DNA of 64,000 bases. It comes from Chitinophagales bacterium. GTDB lineage: Bacteria; Bacteroidota; Bacteroidia; Chitinophagales; CAIOSU01. Numbering within the stretch: the first letter of the stretch is position 1; each line of letters starts with the position of its first letter. The notes under the pieces are model-generated. The model was not told the origin of the DNA. It did not search any database and saw only the letters and a program-made list of their open reading frames with translations. Positions 8,766 through 17,199 of the stretch are shown here, piece after piece. The stretch spans positions 124,001 to 188,000 of the forward strand of contig BPHB01000001.1 in NCBI GenBank assembly GCA_026003335.1, given 5' to 3'. Both the position numbers and the translations under genes were made by a program.

Positions 8766-9866
8766 ATGAAAAAGAAAAAGGTATTGGTAGCCATGAGTGG
8801 TGGCATTGACAGTACGGTGGCAGCCGTATTGCTTAACAAGCAAGGCTATGAGGTGATTGGAGTAACCATGAAAACCTGGGATTATGCCCATTCCGGGGGT
8901 ACCCGTAAAGAAACCGGATGCTGCAGCCTGGATTCCATCAACGATGCCCGACAGGTTGCCGTGGATATGGGATTCCCGCATTACATCATTGACATACGAA
9001 GCGAATTCGGAGAATACGTGATTGACAATTTCGTGGAAGAATACCTGGCAGGTCGTACTCCCAACCCCTGCATTTTATGCAATACCCATATCAAGTGGGA
9101 AGCGCTGCTGCGCAGAGCCGATGCCCTTCATTGTGACTACATAGCCACAGGACACTACGCGCGCTTGCGATATGAAAACGGCCGGTTTGTGATTGCCCGC
9201 GGCCTTGACCGCAGAAAGGATCAGTCCTATGTGCTATGGGGTGTAAGCCAGCAATGTCTCAGCCGCACAATTTTCCCTCTGGCGGACTATGATAAGACGC
9301 AGATACGCAAAATGGCTGAAGATTGGGGGTATACGGCTCTTGCCCGAAAACCTGAAAGCTATGAAATCTGCTTTGTACCCGATAATGACTACAGGGGCTT
9401 CCTGAAAAGAAAAGTGAAAAACCTTGAGGAAAACGTTCGGGGAGGAAAATTCGTAAACAGAGAAGGTAAAGTGCTCGGTACACATCAGGGTTATCCTTTT
9501 TACACAATCGGACAGAGGAGAGGATTGGGTGTTGCAACGGGACAACCGATGTATGTGACCGGGATTATTCCCGAAACCAATACGGTTGTGCTGGGAAATG
9601 AAGATGAACTGAAGCACCGGGCAATGTATGTAGGCAACCTGAATATGATTAAGTATAGCAACTTTACCGATGGCATGGAACTACTCACAACAGTCCGCTA
9701 TAACGATAAAGGCACCATGGCAAGGGTATATAATGAAAGAGATGGGAAACGGGTGCGGGTGGAATTTCAAAAGCCCGTAAGAGCAATTACTCCGGGCCAA
9801 TCGGCTGTTTTTTATGAAGGAGACGATGTAGTGGGAGGGGGTATCATCCAGCAAGTGTTTGATTGA
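8766..9866 (+). CDS. mnmA: tRNA-specific 2-thiouridylase MnmA
   Basis: A 366-residue MnmA, which thiolates U34 in the anticodon of tRNA-Lys, -Glu and -Gln using ATP and a persulfide relay. The PP-loop AMSGGIDSTVAAVLL is at residues 9-23. The two catalytic cysteines are in NPCILCN (near residue 100) and YEICFVP (near residue 203). Further signatures are ATGHYAR, KDQSYVLW and the C-terminal beta-barrel IGQRRGLG region. Length is normal. It is 168 bases downstream of the lipid kinase gene and 27 bases upstream of a lipoprotein gene. Confidence 0.95.
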   Translation: MKKKKVLVAMSGGIDSTVAAVLLNKQGYEVIGVTMKTWDYAHSGGTRKETGCCSLDSINDARQVAVDMGFPHYIIDIRSEFGEYVIDNFVEEYLAGRTPNPCILCNTHIKWEALLRRADALHCDYIATGHYARLRYENGRFVIARGLDRRKDQSYVLWGVSQQCLSRTIFPLADYDKTQIRKMAEDWGYTALARKPESYEICFVPDNDYRGFLKRKVKNLEENVRGGKFVNREGKVLGTHQGYPFYTIGQRRGLGVATGQPMYVTGIIPETNTVVLGNEDELKHRAMYVGNLNMIKYSNFTDGMELLTTVRYNDKGTMARVYNERDGKRVRVEFQKPVRAITPGQSAVFYEGDDVVGGGIIQQVFD

Positions 9867-9893
9867 AAAGTTAAACCTTAAATCAAAAACCGC

Positions 9894-10652
9894 GTGTTGT
9901 TTAAGCAAATCCAATCAAGGTATTCTGTCCTGCAATGGCGGTTGCAGGGAATACTGCTGTTCAGTATATTTATTTTGTCGGCTTGCGAAAAAAACGATCA
10001 AACTTTTCAGATAGATTATAAGTATTCCTACTTTCCTATCCGGCAGGGGCACTATGTTGTTTATGATGTAGATTCCATTGTGTACAACGACAACACGGGC
10101 ACCGTTGATTCTTTTCATTATCAGAAGAAGCATGTTATTGATTCTATGTTTACAGATAATGAGGGCCGAGAAGCCTACCGGCTTGTGCGTTATCAGCGTG
10201 AGAATGCTTCGCAGCAATGGCAATTAACTGATGTATGGTATTTCGTACGCACCTCATCAGCCCTGGAGATGGTGGAAGAAAATCAACGCTTTGTTAAGCT
10301 GGTGTTCCCTCCCAAAACCGGATTATCGTGGAATGGGAATAAATACATCACGCAGACGGATAACTGGTGGTTCTGGAAGCCTGTACCTTGGGAATACCAA
10401 ATCACAGAGCTGGATGTTCCGGCATCTTTTGGCTTGCTGCAATTTGATTCTACGCTTACCGTTGTACAACAGGACAAGGAATCGCTGATTCAAAAAGTAA
10501 AATCTGTGGAGCAGTATGCCAAAAACGTGGGGCTTGTCTACAAATACTTCCTTGCCCTGGATAAAAGCAAAGGGGATATCAGTCGCCCATGGACGGAGCC
10601 TGATTTTGGATTTATTTTCACCATGCAGATTGTAGAATACGGAATGGAATAA
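9894..10652 (+). CDS. Predicted lipoprotein, unknown function
   Basis: A 252-residue protein with an N-terminal hydrophobic segment ending in a lipobox (ILLFSIFILSAC, cysteine near residue 31), so it is probably a lipoprotein. The mature region is rich in aromatic residues and beta-prone (YFPIRQGHYVVYDVDS, WYFVRTSSALEMVEE). I do not recognise a named family, although similar 'YFPL..G.YWEYEVDSI' proteins are common in Bacteroidota. The start is the GTG at 9894; no ATG lies upstream of the signal sequence. It is 5 bases upstream of the subtilase gene and likely cotranscribed with it. Confidence 0.7.
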   Translation: MLFKQIQSRYSVLQWRLQGILLFSIFILSACEKNDQTFQIDYKYSYFPIRQGHYVVYDVDSIVYNDNTGTVDSFHYQKKHVIDSMFTDNEGREAYRLVRYQRENASQQWQLTDVWYFVRTSSALEMVEENQRFVKLVFPPKTGLSWNGNKYITQTDNWWFWKPVPWEYQITELDVPASFGLLQFDSTLTVVQQDKESLIQKVKSVEQYAKNVGLVYKYFLALDKSKGDISRPWTEPDFGFIFTMQIVEYGME

Positions 10653-10657
10653 ACTTC

Positions 10658-12355
10658 ATGTCACGTTTGTTTATCCTCATTACGACAGGAATAGGGTTAT
10701 ACATCAGCCATACCACCTATGCCCAATTGCCGGCTGATTCGGTTATCTATCATAAATACTGGATTCAGTTTTCAGATAAAAACAACTCTCCGTTTTCTCT
10801 TCAACACCCCGAAGCCTTCTTGTCTCAGCGTGCTATAGAGCGCAGGAACAGGCAGGGCATTCATCTGGACTCTACCGATCTGCCTGTTTCACCATTTTAT
10901 GTAGATAGCGTGCTGTCAACCGGGGTACGGTTGCTGTTGAAATCAAAGTGGCTCAATGGCGTTGCCGTGGAAACTACTGACACCGCAGCGCTTCGAAAGA
11001 TTGCTGCCATGCCTTTCGTGAAAGAGATTTTACCGGCAGCAGCCTATACCTATCAGGACACCAGTGATACGTCTGGCATTGAGTCCATTCGGTATATAGC
11101 TTCTCCGGTAAGAATTCCCAACCTTTTGTTTGATGAAGAGTTATATGGTTCCTCATTTAATCAGATTCATCTGGTGCATGGTGAATATCTGCATGAGCAG
11201 GGGTTTAGGGGAGAAGGAATGCTTATAGCCGTGCTGGATGCCGGATTTTACCGGGCAGACTCTTTGTCGGCCTTTGACAGTCTTTGGCTCAACAACAGGG
11301 TGGTGGCGGTACGGGATTTTGTATCAGGGTTAGATGATAGCATTTACCGTGAGAGCACCCATGGCATGTCTGTGTTGTCCATCATGAGCGGTAATCTGCC
11401 CGGACAGATGTACGGAACAGCTCCGGCCGCCTCCTACCTTCTGGTGCGCACGGAAGATGCCCGCACTGAATACCGGATTGAAGAATACAACTGGGCGGCA
11501 GGAGCCGAGTTTGCTGACAGCCTGGGTGCTGATGTCATCAACTCCTCATTAGGCTATACCCGTTTTGATGATCCCCAAATGCATTATACCTATGCAGACA
11601 TGAATGGGGAAACGGCAATTGTGAGTCGTGCTGCGCATATGGCGGCATCCAAGGGCATGATAGTAGTTACCAGTGCCGGCAACCAGGGTAATGGATCGTG
11701 GAAATACATCAGTGCTCCGGCTGATGCAGCCGACATTCTCTCCGTAGGAGCACTGGACACGCAGGGCCAATATGTGAGTTTCAGCTCAAGGGGGCCTACT
11801 GCTGATGGAAGAGTAAAACCAGATGTTGCAGCTCAGGGGAAAGACGTGGTGCATGTGAGCTACAGTGGCATGCTGAGCACGGGCAATGGCACTTCTTTCG
11901 CATCCCCCATCATTGCCGGTCTTGCAGCTTGTCTGTGGCAGGCTTTTCCGGAAAAAACAGCCATGCAGATGATAGGGCAAATCATTCAGAGCTGCTCTTC
12001 GGTGGCATTTCCGAATGATTCAGTGGGCAATGGTATTCCTGATTTCAGGCTTGCGTTTTTAAAGCTATTGGAAGAAAAAGGCCCAATCTATTACAGGGAA
12101 TATTCACCGGTAGCTTTCCCGAATCCATTTTCCGATGAACTCCATATTATGGTTTTTACACCGGCTGCCGGCACCTGCTTTGTGGAAATCAGCGATGCCA
12201 TGGGCAGGGTAGTTGCCCGCCAGCAGCGTTTGGTGCGGGAGTTGCGCTTCCATCAGTTTGATTTTAACGGATTGCACGCTCTGCAGTCAGGAATTTACCT
12301 TTGTCGGATTGGTAACGGAAAGGACGTCAAAACGCTGCGTCTTCTAAAATTTTAA
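10658..12355 (+). CDS. S8 family serine peptidase (subtilase), T9SS-exported
   Basis: A 565-residue secreted subtilase. After a signal peptide (about residues 1-22, ending TYA-Q) there is an inhibitor-like propeptide region, then the S8 catalytic domain with Asp in VLDAGFYRA (near residue 193), His in STHGMSVLS (near residue 232), the oxyanion region SAGNQGNG (near residue 343), and Ser in GNGTSFASPIIAG (near residue 412). The C-terminal ~75 residues are a type A T9SS sorting domain (FPNPFSDEL, ISDAMGRVVA, SGIYLCRIG). The propeptide-like region contains KYWIQFSDK, typical of Bacteroidota subtilases of this type. Predicted to be released to the cell surface or medium. Confidence 0.9.
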   Translation: MSRLFILITTGIGLYISHTTYAQLPADSVIYHKYWIQFSDKNNSPFSLQHPEAFLSQRAIERRNRQGIHLDSTDLPVSPFYVDSVLSTGVRLLLKSKWLNGVAVETTDTAALRKIAAMPFVKEILPAAAYTYQDTSDTSGIESIRYIASPVRIPNLLFDEELYGSSFNQIHLVHGEYLHEQGFRGEGMLIAVLDAGFYRADSLSAFDSLWLNNRVVAVRDFVSGLDDSIYRESTHGMSVLSIMSGNLPGQMYGTAPAASYLLVRTEDARTEYRIEEYNWAAGAEFADSLGADVINSSLGYTRFDDPQMHYTYADMNGETAIVSRAAHMAASKGMIVVTSAGNQGNGSWKYISAPADAADILSVGALDTQGQYVSFSSRGPTADGRVKPDVAAQGKDVVHVSYSGMLSTGNGTSFASPIIAGLAACLWQAFPEKTAMQMIGQIIQSCSSVAFPNDSVGNGIPDFRLAFLKLLEEKGPIYYREYSPVAFPNPFSDELHIMVFTPAAGTCFVEISDAMGRVVARQQRLVRELRFHQFDFNGLHALQSGIYLCRIGNGKDVKTLRLLKF

Positions 12356-12407
12356 TGGATTTTATAGCATCTTAGGCTCCTGAATTGCATTCAGAGCTTT
12401 TCCCGTC

Positions 12408-13610
12408 ATGCTGTTGGCAGCTATTTATACGGCTTTGTTTACCATACTGATCTGGAAATTGCCTTTTTTCAGAGGACAGATCTCCCGAAAAACAATCACG
12501 GCCGTGTTTCTGCTTAAAGTGATGATTGGCTTATTGTACAGCTACATTTATGTGAAGCACTATGGCGGGGGAGATACGCACTTCTACTTCCGTGATTCGG
12601 CATACATCGTGCAAACGTTACCGGAATCACCGGGTAAATATCTCTATCTGACATTGGGCCCCAACGGTGGCAAAATACCCGAATGTATTAAGCCACAAGT
12701 AAAGGCCATGGGATACTGGGGAAACACCAGCGGCTATATGGTGGTCAGGTTTAATGCATTAGTCCGTTTGTTTTCATTCGGAGAGTTTTATGTGCATGCC
12801 GTTTTCATGGCGTTTGTTTCATTGGTGGGTTTAATCTGGCTCCATCGCGCTGCAGCCCTTTTGATTGGTAATTCAACTTTGCTTGTGCTGGTGGTATTTT
12901 TTATCCCATCGGTGCTGTTCTGGGGATCAGGTGTACATAAGGAAGGTCTGCTGCTGTTTAGTCTGGGAATGTTTTTTTGGGGCACAGCCGGTCTGGTGAC
13001 CTACTGGCGTGCGGTTTTTTTGATTTTGATGCTTACGGGAGCCTTTCTTACCTATTGCATACGCGACTTTGTATTGCTGCTGCTGTTACCCGGCTGGGTG
13101 GTCTTTTTATTTGCCGGCAGGCGAAAAGCTGGCAGCACAATGATTTTGCTCAGTTATCTTTTCTTTTTTCTGCTGACATTTTCCCTTCCTCTTTTTGGCA
13201 CTCGCAACTTTCTGGAAATGATGGCATGGAAACAGGATCAGTTTCAAACCATCGGTGGCGGGAACACTTACATTCCGGTGCCTGCATTTCATCCGGATTG
13301 GACTGTATTGTTCAAGAATTTGCCGGCTGCTCTGCGCAACAGTCTGCTGGGGCCTTTTTTCATACCTGTACATCATCTGTATCAGCTGGCAGTGGTTGTA
13401 GAAAATGCTTTGCTTATTGGCGGCATGATGGTTATTCCGTTTTTCAGAAAATTAAAGGTTTCGCCCTTCGGGCTATGGACGGGGATATTTGCCTGTTGCT
13501 TGCTGCTGCTCATCGGGTATATTGTGCCCAATGTAGGGGCCATTGTGCGATATCGCAGTATAGTGCTTCCTTTTTTGCTGCTGCCATGGTGTCCTATAAG
13601 CCGGAAATAA
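12408..13610 (+). CDS. Polytopic membrane protein, unknown function
   Basis: A 400-residue integral membrane protein with about ten hydrophobic helices. The first loop contains YGGGDTHFYFRDSAYI (near residue 50), an acidic loop like that of lipid-linked glycosyl- or polymerase-type membrane proteins, and FFIPSVLFWGSGVHKEG follows near residue 165. These features resemble polysaccharide-biosynthesis membrane proteins, but I do not recognise the family and assign no reaction. It starts 52 bases after the subtilase gene. It ends 6 bases before the end of the convergent pseudogene at 13617. Confidence 0.65.
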   Translation: MLLAAIYTALFTILIWKLPFFRGQISRKTITAVFLLKVMIGLLYSYIYVKHYGGGDTHFYFRDSAYIVQTLPESPGKYLYLTLGPNGGKIPECIKPQVKAMGYWGNTSGYMVVRFNALVRLFSFGEFYVHAVFMAFVSLVGLIWLHRAAALLIGNSTLLVLVVFFIPSVLFWGSGVHKEGLLLFSLGMFFWGTAGLVTYWRAVFLILMLTGAFLTYCIRDFVLLLLLPGWVVFLFAGRRKAGSTMILLSYLFFFLLTFSLPLFGTRNFLEMMAWKQDQFQTIGGGNTYIPVPAFHPDWTVLFKNLPAALRNSLLGPFFIPVHHLYQLAVVVENALLIGGMMVIPFFRKLKVSPFGLWTGIFACCLLLLIGYIVPNVGAIVRYRSIVLPFLLLPWCPISRK

Positions 13611-13616
13611 AACAGG

Positions 13617-15011
13617 TTATTTCACCCGCATGATCCAGACCACGGTCATGTTGCCGGGATAGGTTTCCAAGCCTCTGTTGCGCATCCGCAGCCCATAATA
13701 CAGCCAATATCGGTTATCCATCTTTGTCTTCAAAACACAACTAAGTGCCATCCAGAGGCAGGGGGTAGGTGCTGCAGCAGCTCTGAAAGCTTGTTTCGTA
13801 GTCAAAATCCTTCAACGTATTGGTTTGATCAGCAGAAATAATACCGCTTACAGAGAAGCCGCGCAGGAACAGACCTGCAGATGAGAGAGAGCCGGCTTCA
13901 GTAGTGAAGGTTGCATTTAGAGCTGGCAAAGTAAGACCGTCATAAGGCGATTCCGGATCGTTAAGTACCTGACCGTTGCATTCAACCCATCCCCAGGGTA
14001 AGGATGGGGTTCCGGTCATGGATTTATGAAATGCTTGAATGGTCCCGATAGGTACTGCACCTACCTCCAGCCACCGTTGCCCGTTGTAATACATTTTTAC
14101 ACCTGCAGTAATATCAAAGACTTCCAGTCCCGTAGCCGGTATGCTGATAGCAAGGCGTTGAGAGGAGGTCATGCGGGGAATCAGTAGTCCGGCATTTGCT
14201 GAGCTGATATCCAGGATAGCGCTCGGATGAGGTGCAGGTGTCCCTATACCGATATGGCCGTGTTACCATTATACATATCGTTGCCGGCAATGATCCAGTC
14301 AGAATCCGTGCCCGGAGTGGATAGAATAACGCTATTACCTCCTGAAATAAGCAGAGTATTTCCCAGCAGAAATAATTGCTGTAATTCATTCGTAGGATCA
14401 GAATCTGCATCATTTACTCCATCCTGCAGCGGGCTCAGGTCAACAGTATTTCCGTTTTCTATGGATAAAAGCGTACCTGTAAGGGTTAGTTGCTGATTAT
14501 CATCACTGGTTGGGAGCTGAATGAAATTGCCTTTGCTGATAAACAAAGTATCCCCTGAGATGCTCAATGTTTATAGCTCATCGGTTGAATCCTCAACCGC
14601 ACCGGAGGCATTCAGAGCCGAACCGGCAAAGAAGGCATAGGGTACTGAGAGGAGCTCTGAAATACCCATCGGTGCGTAATTACTACCCCCTGCAGGGTCC
14701 AGCTCTACCTTGAGCCATTTTTTACCGGTTGCCCAGGATATGGCGGTGAAGTCACCCATAAGGGATAAGCCTCTGCCTATTTCAATGCTGAAAAGTCCAT
14801 AGGCATTGGTGCCCTCTTTATGTATTTCAGAGTAAACAGACTGTCCCCCTGCGGCACTGTCCAAAATACTTACCCGGATGCTGATTTGCTGATTGGTGAG
14901 GATATCTCCGGATTCATTGCGTGCTACAGCCTGATATTTTATTCCTTGAGGTATCTGGGCTGTCACCCAGCCGGCAATGAACATCCACCAGGCAATTAAA
15001 ACAGGTTTCAT
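13617..15011 (-). pseudogene. Broken phage-tail-collar-type surface protein gene, interrupted by a CRISPR repeat
   Basis: This was a secreted Bacteroidota protein. It has a signal peptide, an N-terminal region with QGIKYQAVARNESG and KKWLKVELDP, a central run of DADSDPTNELQQL-type repeats, and a C-terminal tail-collar domain (IGTIQAFHKS, GWVECNGQ, LPALNATF, FLRGF) ending NMTVVWIMRVK. Three lesions break it. First, a TAA at 14571-14573 stands where DELQTLSI would need CAA. Second, near 14246 the frame shifts by loss of one or four bases, between NGNTAISV and GTPAPHPSAIL. Third, a 37-bp insertion at 13706-13742, consisting of a CRISPR repeat plus one base, introduces a stop. Removing that insert gives PLDGT joined to WLYYGLRMRN in one frame. 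The intact length would be about 460 residues. Confidence 0.85.
13706..13741 (-). repeat. Solitary CRISPR repeat, 49 kb from the array
   Basis: The 36 bases match the array repeat at 62746 onward in 35 of 36 positions. The single difference is A for C at 13735 on the plus strand, which is G-to-T at repeat position 7 in crRNA sense. There is no second repeat and no spacer-repeat periodicity around it. In crRNA sense it lies on the minus strand, the same sense as the interrupted pseudogene. With one extra base (13742) it accounts exactly for a frame-breaking 37-bp insertion. TT dinucleotides flank the insert, so its exact ends are ambiguous by two bases. Confidence 0.95.
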
Positions 15012-15087
15012 GGCTAAGACTTTTTTAAAAAGGTAAAAATTTCTAAGGTTAAAATAAGAATAAACCTAAAAAAAGCGGGGGCTAAAA

Positions 15088-15125
15088 TGACACAAGGCGG
15101 CTTTTACACCGCCTTGCGCCAAAAT
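15088..15125. terminator. Possible terminator hairpin
   Basis: An inverted repeat, CAAGGCGG with CCGCCTTG around an 8-base loop, lies downstream of the minus-strand lipoprotein gene ending at 15196. The minus strand has T-rich sequence after it, but not an uninterrupted T run. It may serve as an intrinsic terminator for that gene. The 184 bases between 15012 and 15195 hold no gene. Confidence 0.4.
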
Positions 15126-15195
15126 TTTTCACGTGATGCCTGGTTAAAGCAATAAGATTTTACGGAGCTGGAATGCAAAAGTTTCGGAATCGGTG

Positions 15196-15912
15196 TCAGA
15201 AGTTTCCATGGGCTACTTTCAGGGCGATAATAACTTCAGGTGCGGATGTCAGTTTGGCTTGTTCCAGCGTCTGCTGAACCGATGATTTGCTTAGATGACG
15301 ATCCATGGCGCGGAAATCTTCTGCAGTAAAAGCCATAGCTATCTCGTTGGGATGATTGCGTTTGCGGGCTATGGTTACGAGAGCCAGTCCGTCATGCTTT
15401 CGTTCTTCTTCAAGGAGATCAAAGGCATTTTTAAAGGCTGTATAATCCTGCGTTTTGTATATGACGAAAAACCGCAGGTCCGTGGCGCGGGCAATTCTAT
15501 CATCGTTAAATACTGGTTCATAGAAATTGATTTCCGGGGTGTCAGTTACCCCTGCAGCCCGTAGGGCGGCCTGTTGGGCTTCTGAGTACAGGAAGGCCTC
15601 TGCTTTTTCAATACTTGAGGCCTGCAGCGATATCATGACATATAGTGTATCGGTCAGACTTCTGAATATTTCCGGATCGGACAGCTGATAGGTTTTTCTG
15701 AGAGAGTCATTGGATTTGAAGACCTGCAGCCACCTGCCGAAATCATTCACGTGATGAGAAATAACGAATAGAAGAGAATTTGCAGGCTGTGTACCTTCAG
15801 AGTGCGAAGTGGATAGCTGACGGTTATGTTGGTTTGACCGGTGGGACTGGTGGCAGGAAAAAAGACTGGATATCACAATCAGTAAGCATACCTTTAACGT
15901 GCTTCGGAGCAT
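15196..15912 (-). CDS. Lipoprotein with two dimeric alpha/beta-barrel-like repeats
   Basis: A 238-residue protein with a lipoprotein signal (LIVISSLFSC, cysteine near residue 20), a Ser/His-rich linker, and two related ~85-residue units. The first contains VNDFGRWLQVFKSND and LQASSIEKAEAFL; the second contains TQDYTAFKNAFDLLEEER and FTAEDFRAMDRHLS. Both resemble the ABM-like dimeric ferredoxin-fold (alpha/beta-barrel) domains that are usually single and cytosolic. The first unit ends with TPEINFYEP, the second with APEVIIALK, which supports an internal duplication. The ligand or reaction is unknown. A periplasmic lipidated version is somewhat unusual. Confidence 0.65.
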   Translation of the reverse strand: MLRSTLKVCLLIVISSLFSCHQSHRSNQHNRQLSTSHSEGTQPANSLLFVISHHVNDFGRWLQVFKSNDSLRKTYQLSDPEIFRSLTDTLYVMISLQASSIEKAEAFLYSEAQQAALRAAGVTDTPEINFYEPVFNDDRIARATDLRFFVIYKTQDYTAFKNAFDLLEEERKHDGLALVTIARKRNHPNEIAMAFTAEDFRAMDRHLSKSSVQQTLEQAKLTSAPEVIIALKVAHGNF

Positions 15913-15981
15913 TCTGTAAGTTTAAGGTACGTGATGTTTACGTTCCGCGAGGAACTTTTAGTTTTCAGAAGATTTTCTTTT

Positions 15982-16548
15982 TCAAGCTGAAGCGGAAGTT
16001 GTCAGCCTGCTTTTTACCAGCTCAAATGTGCCGAAAAACACCCCTATAAAAAACAAGTCTCCAACGAGGGTATAACGAAAAAATGGTATGGCAGCCGTAT
16101 AGCAGGTAATAAGTCCTTCCACGGTGGCAGGGTAACCTCCGCTTATCCACACACCAAAATTGGAGACCAGAAAAAAGACAACCGAAGAAGCAAGACCAGC
16201 CGCAAACACATTGACGAGCTTTAAGCGACTTTGGAGAAGAATTCCGATAAAGACCACCAGGAAGAAACTCAGATATACATACGGCATGGCAGGATAGAAT
16301 CCGCTGTAGGCACGCCAGCCAAGCTGATATGCCGCTTCCAGGAGCAAATCGGTAATAAGCATAACGCTAAGCGGCAGGATAAATGCGATCTTTTTGTTGC
16401 GCAGATAGGTCCCGGCAAACAACGCCATAGCCGTTACCGGAGCAATGTTGGGTATGTCAATTAAGGCAAGCCGTAAAGCCCCAGCAGCCAGAATAAAGAA
16501 GGCAGCTGCAGCTAGAACGGATGTTGATGATGAAAATTCCTTCCGCAT
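15982..16548 (-). CDS. DUF6580-like putative membrane transport protein
   Basis: A 188-residue integral membrane protein with about five helices. NIAPVTAMALFAGTYLRNKK near residue 36 and the following LPLSVMLITDLLLE segment are typical of the DUF6580 group, which is thought to be transport-related (ECF S-component-like), with unknown substrate. I chose the ATG at 16548; the frame runs to 16581 but the added residues lack family character. It lies 69 bases upstream of the lipoprotein gene on the same strand. I saw no riboswitch signature in the ~190-base upstream gap, so no substrate can be inferred. Confidence 0.65.
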   Translation of the reverse strand: MRKEFSSSTSVLAAAAFFILAAGALRLALIDIPNIAPVTAMALFAGTYLRNKKIAFILPLSVMLITDLLLEAAYQLGWRAYSGFYPAMPYVYLSFFLVVFIGILLQSRLKLVNVFAAGLASSVVFFLVSNFGVWISGGYPATVEGLITCYTAAIPFFRYTLVGDLFFIGVFFGTFELVKSRLTTSASA

Positions 16549-16740
16549 AACATTTCCTTTTAGCAGGCGTAAAAATAACAAACTCTTTTTAGTCAGAAGG
16601 ACTGGGGTAGAAGATTACCATTTAAGCGGTGTAAATAATTTCCTGTTTTAAGCATTTAGTCAGCAAAATGCTGGAAATTAAATTGATTTTGGAATTAGAT
16701 TTGCGCAGCTTCCGTTAGAAATGTAATAGATGACAGGTAA

Positions 16741-17184
16741 ATGCTGGATACGCTGATAAAATACGCTGCAGTTTATCTTTCCAGTATGATAAAGTTCGTG
16801 TTCGGCCCTATAACCGGGCTGGCACAGGATTTGTCATTCTGGGAGACCGCTCTCTTTACGGTGCTGGGTATGATGACGGCAGTGCTGATCATCACCCTTT
16901 TGGGAAGCAAAGCGCGCGCTTGGTTAATTACCAGGCTTAAATTGGAACATCGTTTTACAAAAAAGAGTGAGCGGCTTAAAGAGATATGGAGTAAATATGG
17001 CATTCCGGGAATTGCCTTTATCACTCCCTTACTGCTCACTCCCATAGGAGGCTCGGTGCTGGCAATTATGTTAGGGGGGTCAAGAAAGAAAATTATCAAG
17101 TATATGTTTTTAAGCGCTGTGTTATGGGCATTCACTATTTCTTTTGTATTTGACCGCCTTGGAGCTGCAGTATTTGGTTTCTAA
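16741..17184 (+). CDS. Small integral membrane protein (small multidrug export / VTT-like)
   Basis: A 147-residue membrane protein with three to four helices, a basic cytosolic loop (KKSERLKEIWSKYG near residue 80) and a proline/glycine-rich re-entrant-like segment (ITPLLLTPIGGSVLAIMLGG near residue 97). The arrangement resembles the Sm_multidrug_ex/VTT small membrane protein group. Substrate and function are not known, and the family call is tentative. It is convergent with kdsB (15-base gap). Confidence 0.5.
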   Translation: MLDTLIKYAAVYLSSMIKFVFGPITGLAQDLSFWETALFTVLGMMTAVLIITLLGSKARAWLITRLKLEHRFTKKSERLKEIWSKYGIPGIAFITPLLLTPIGGSVLAIMLGGSRKKIIKYMFLSAVLWAFTISFVFDRLGAAVFGF

Positions 17185-17199
17185 GCTTTTTAAAGCAAT

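Noticed and set aside
12977-13633. A 218-codon plus-strand frame inside the membrane protein gene
   Set aside because: It is a shadow of the hydrophobic gene at 12408-13610, with odd Cys/Ser-rich composition.
13706-13741. The solitary repeat as a second tracrRNA anti-repeat
   Set aside because: It has the same sense and nearly full identity to the repeat, with no nexus or terminator beside it; the real anti-repeat is at 56569-56597.
13706-13741. The solitary repeat as a remnant of a second CRISPR array
   Set aside because: There is no second repeat or cas gene nearby, and the flanks are the two halves of one protein-coding gene.
13742-13750. AGTGCC occurs beside both the solitary repeat and the first array repeat
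   Set aside because: It is only six bases and lies on opposite sides of the repeat in the two places, so it is probably chance.
13617-13805. A 62-codon minus-strand frame across the solitary repeat
   Set aside because: It is an out-of-frame read into the repeat joined to the true 3' end of the pseudogene, not a separate gene.
16549-16740. A riboswitch upstream of the DUF6580-type gene
   Set aside because: I looked for cobalamin- and thiamine-type conserved boxes and saw none.
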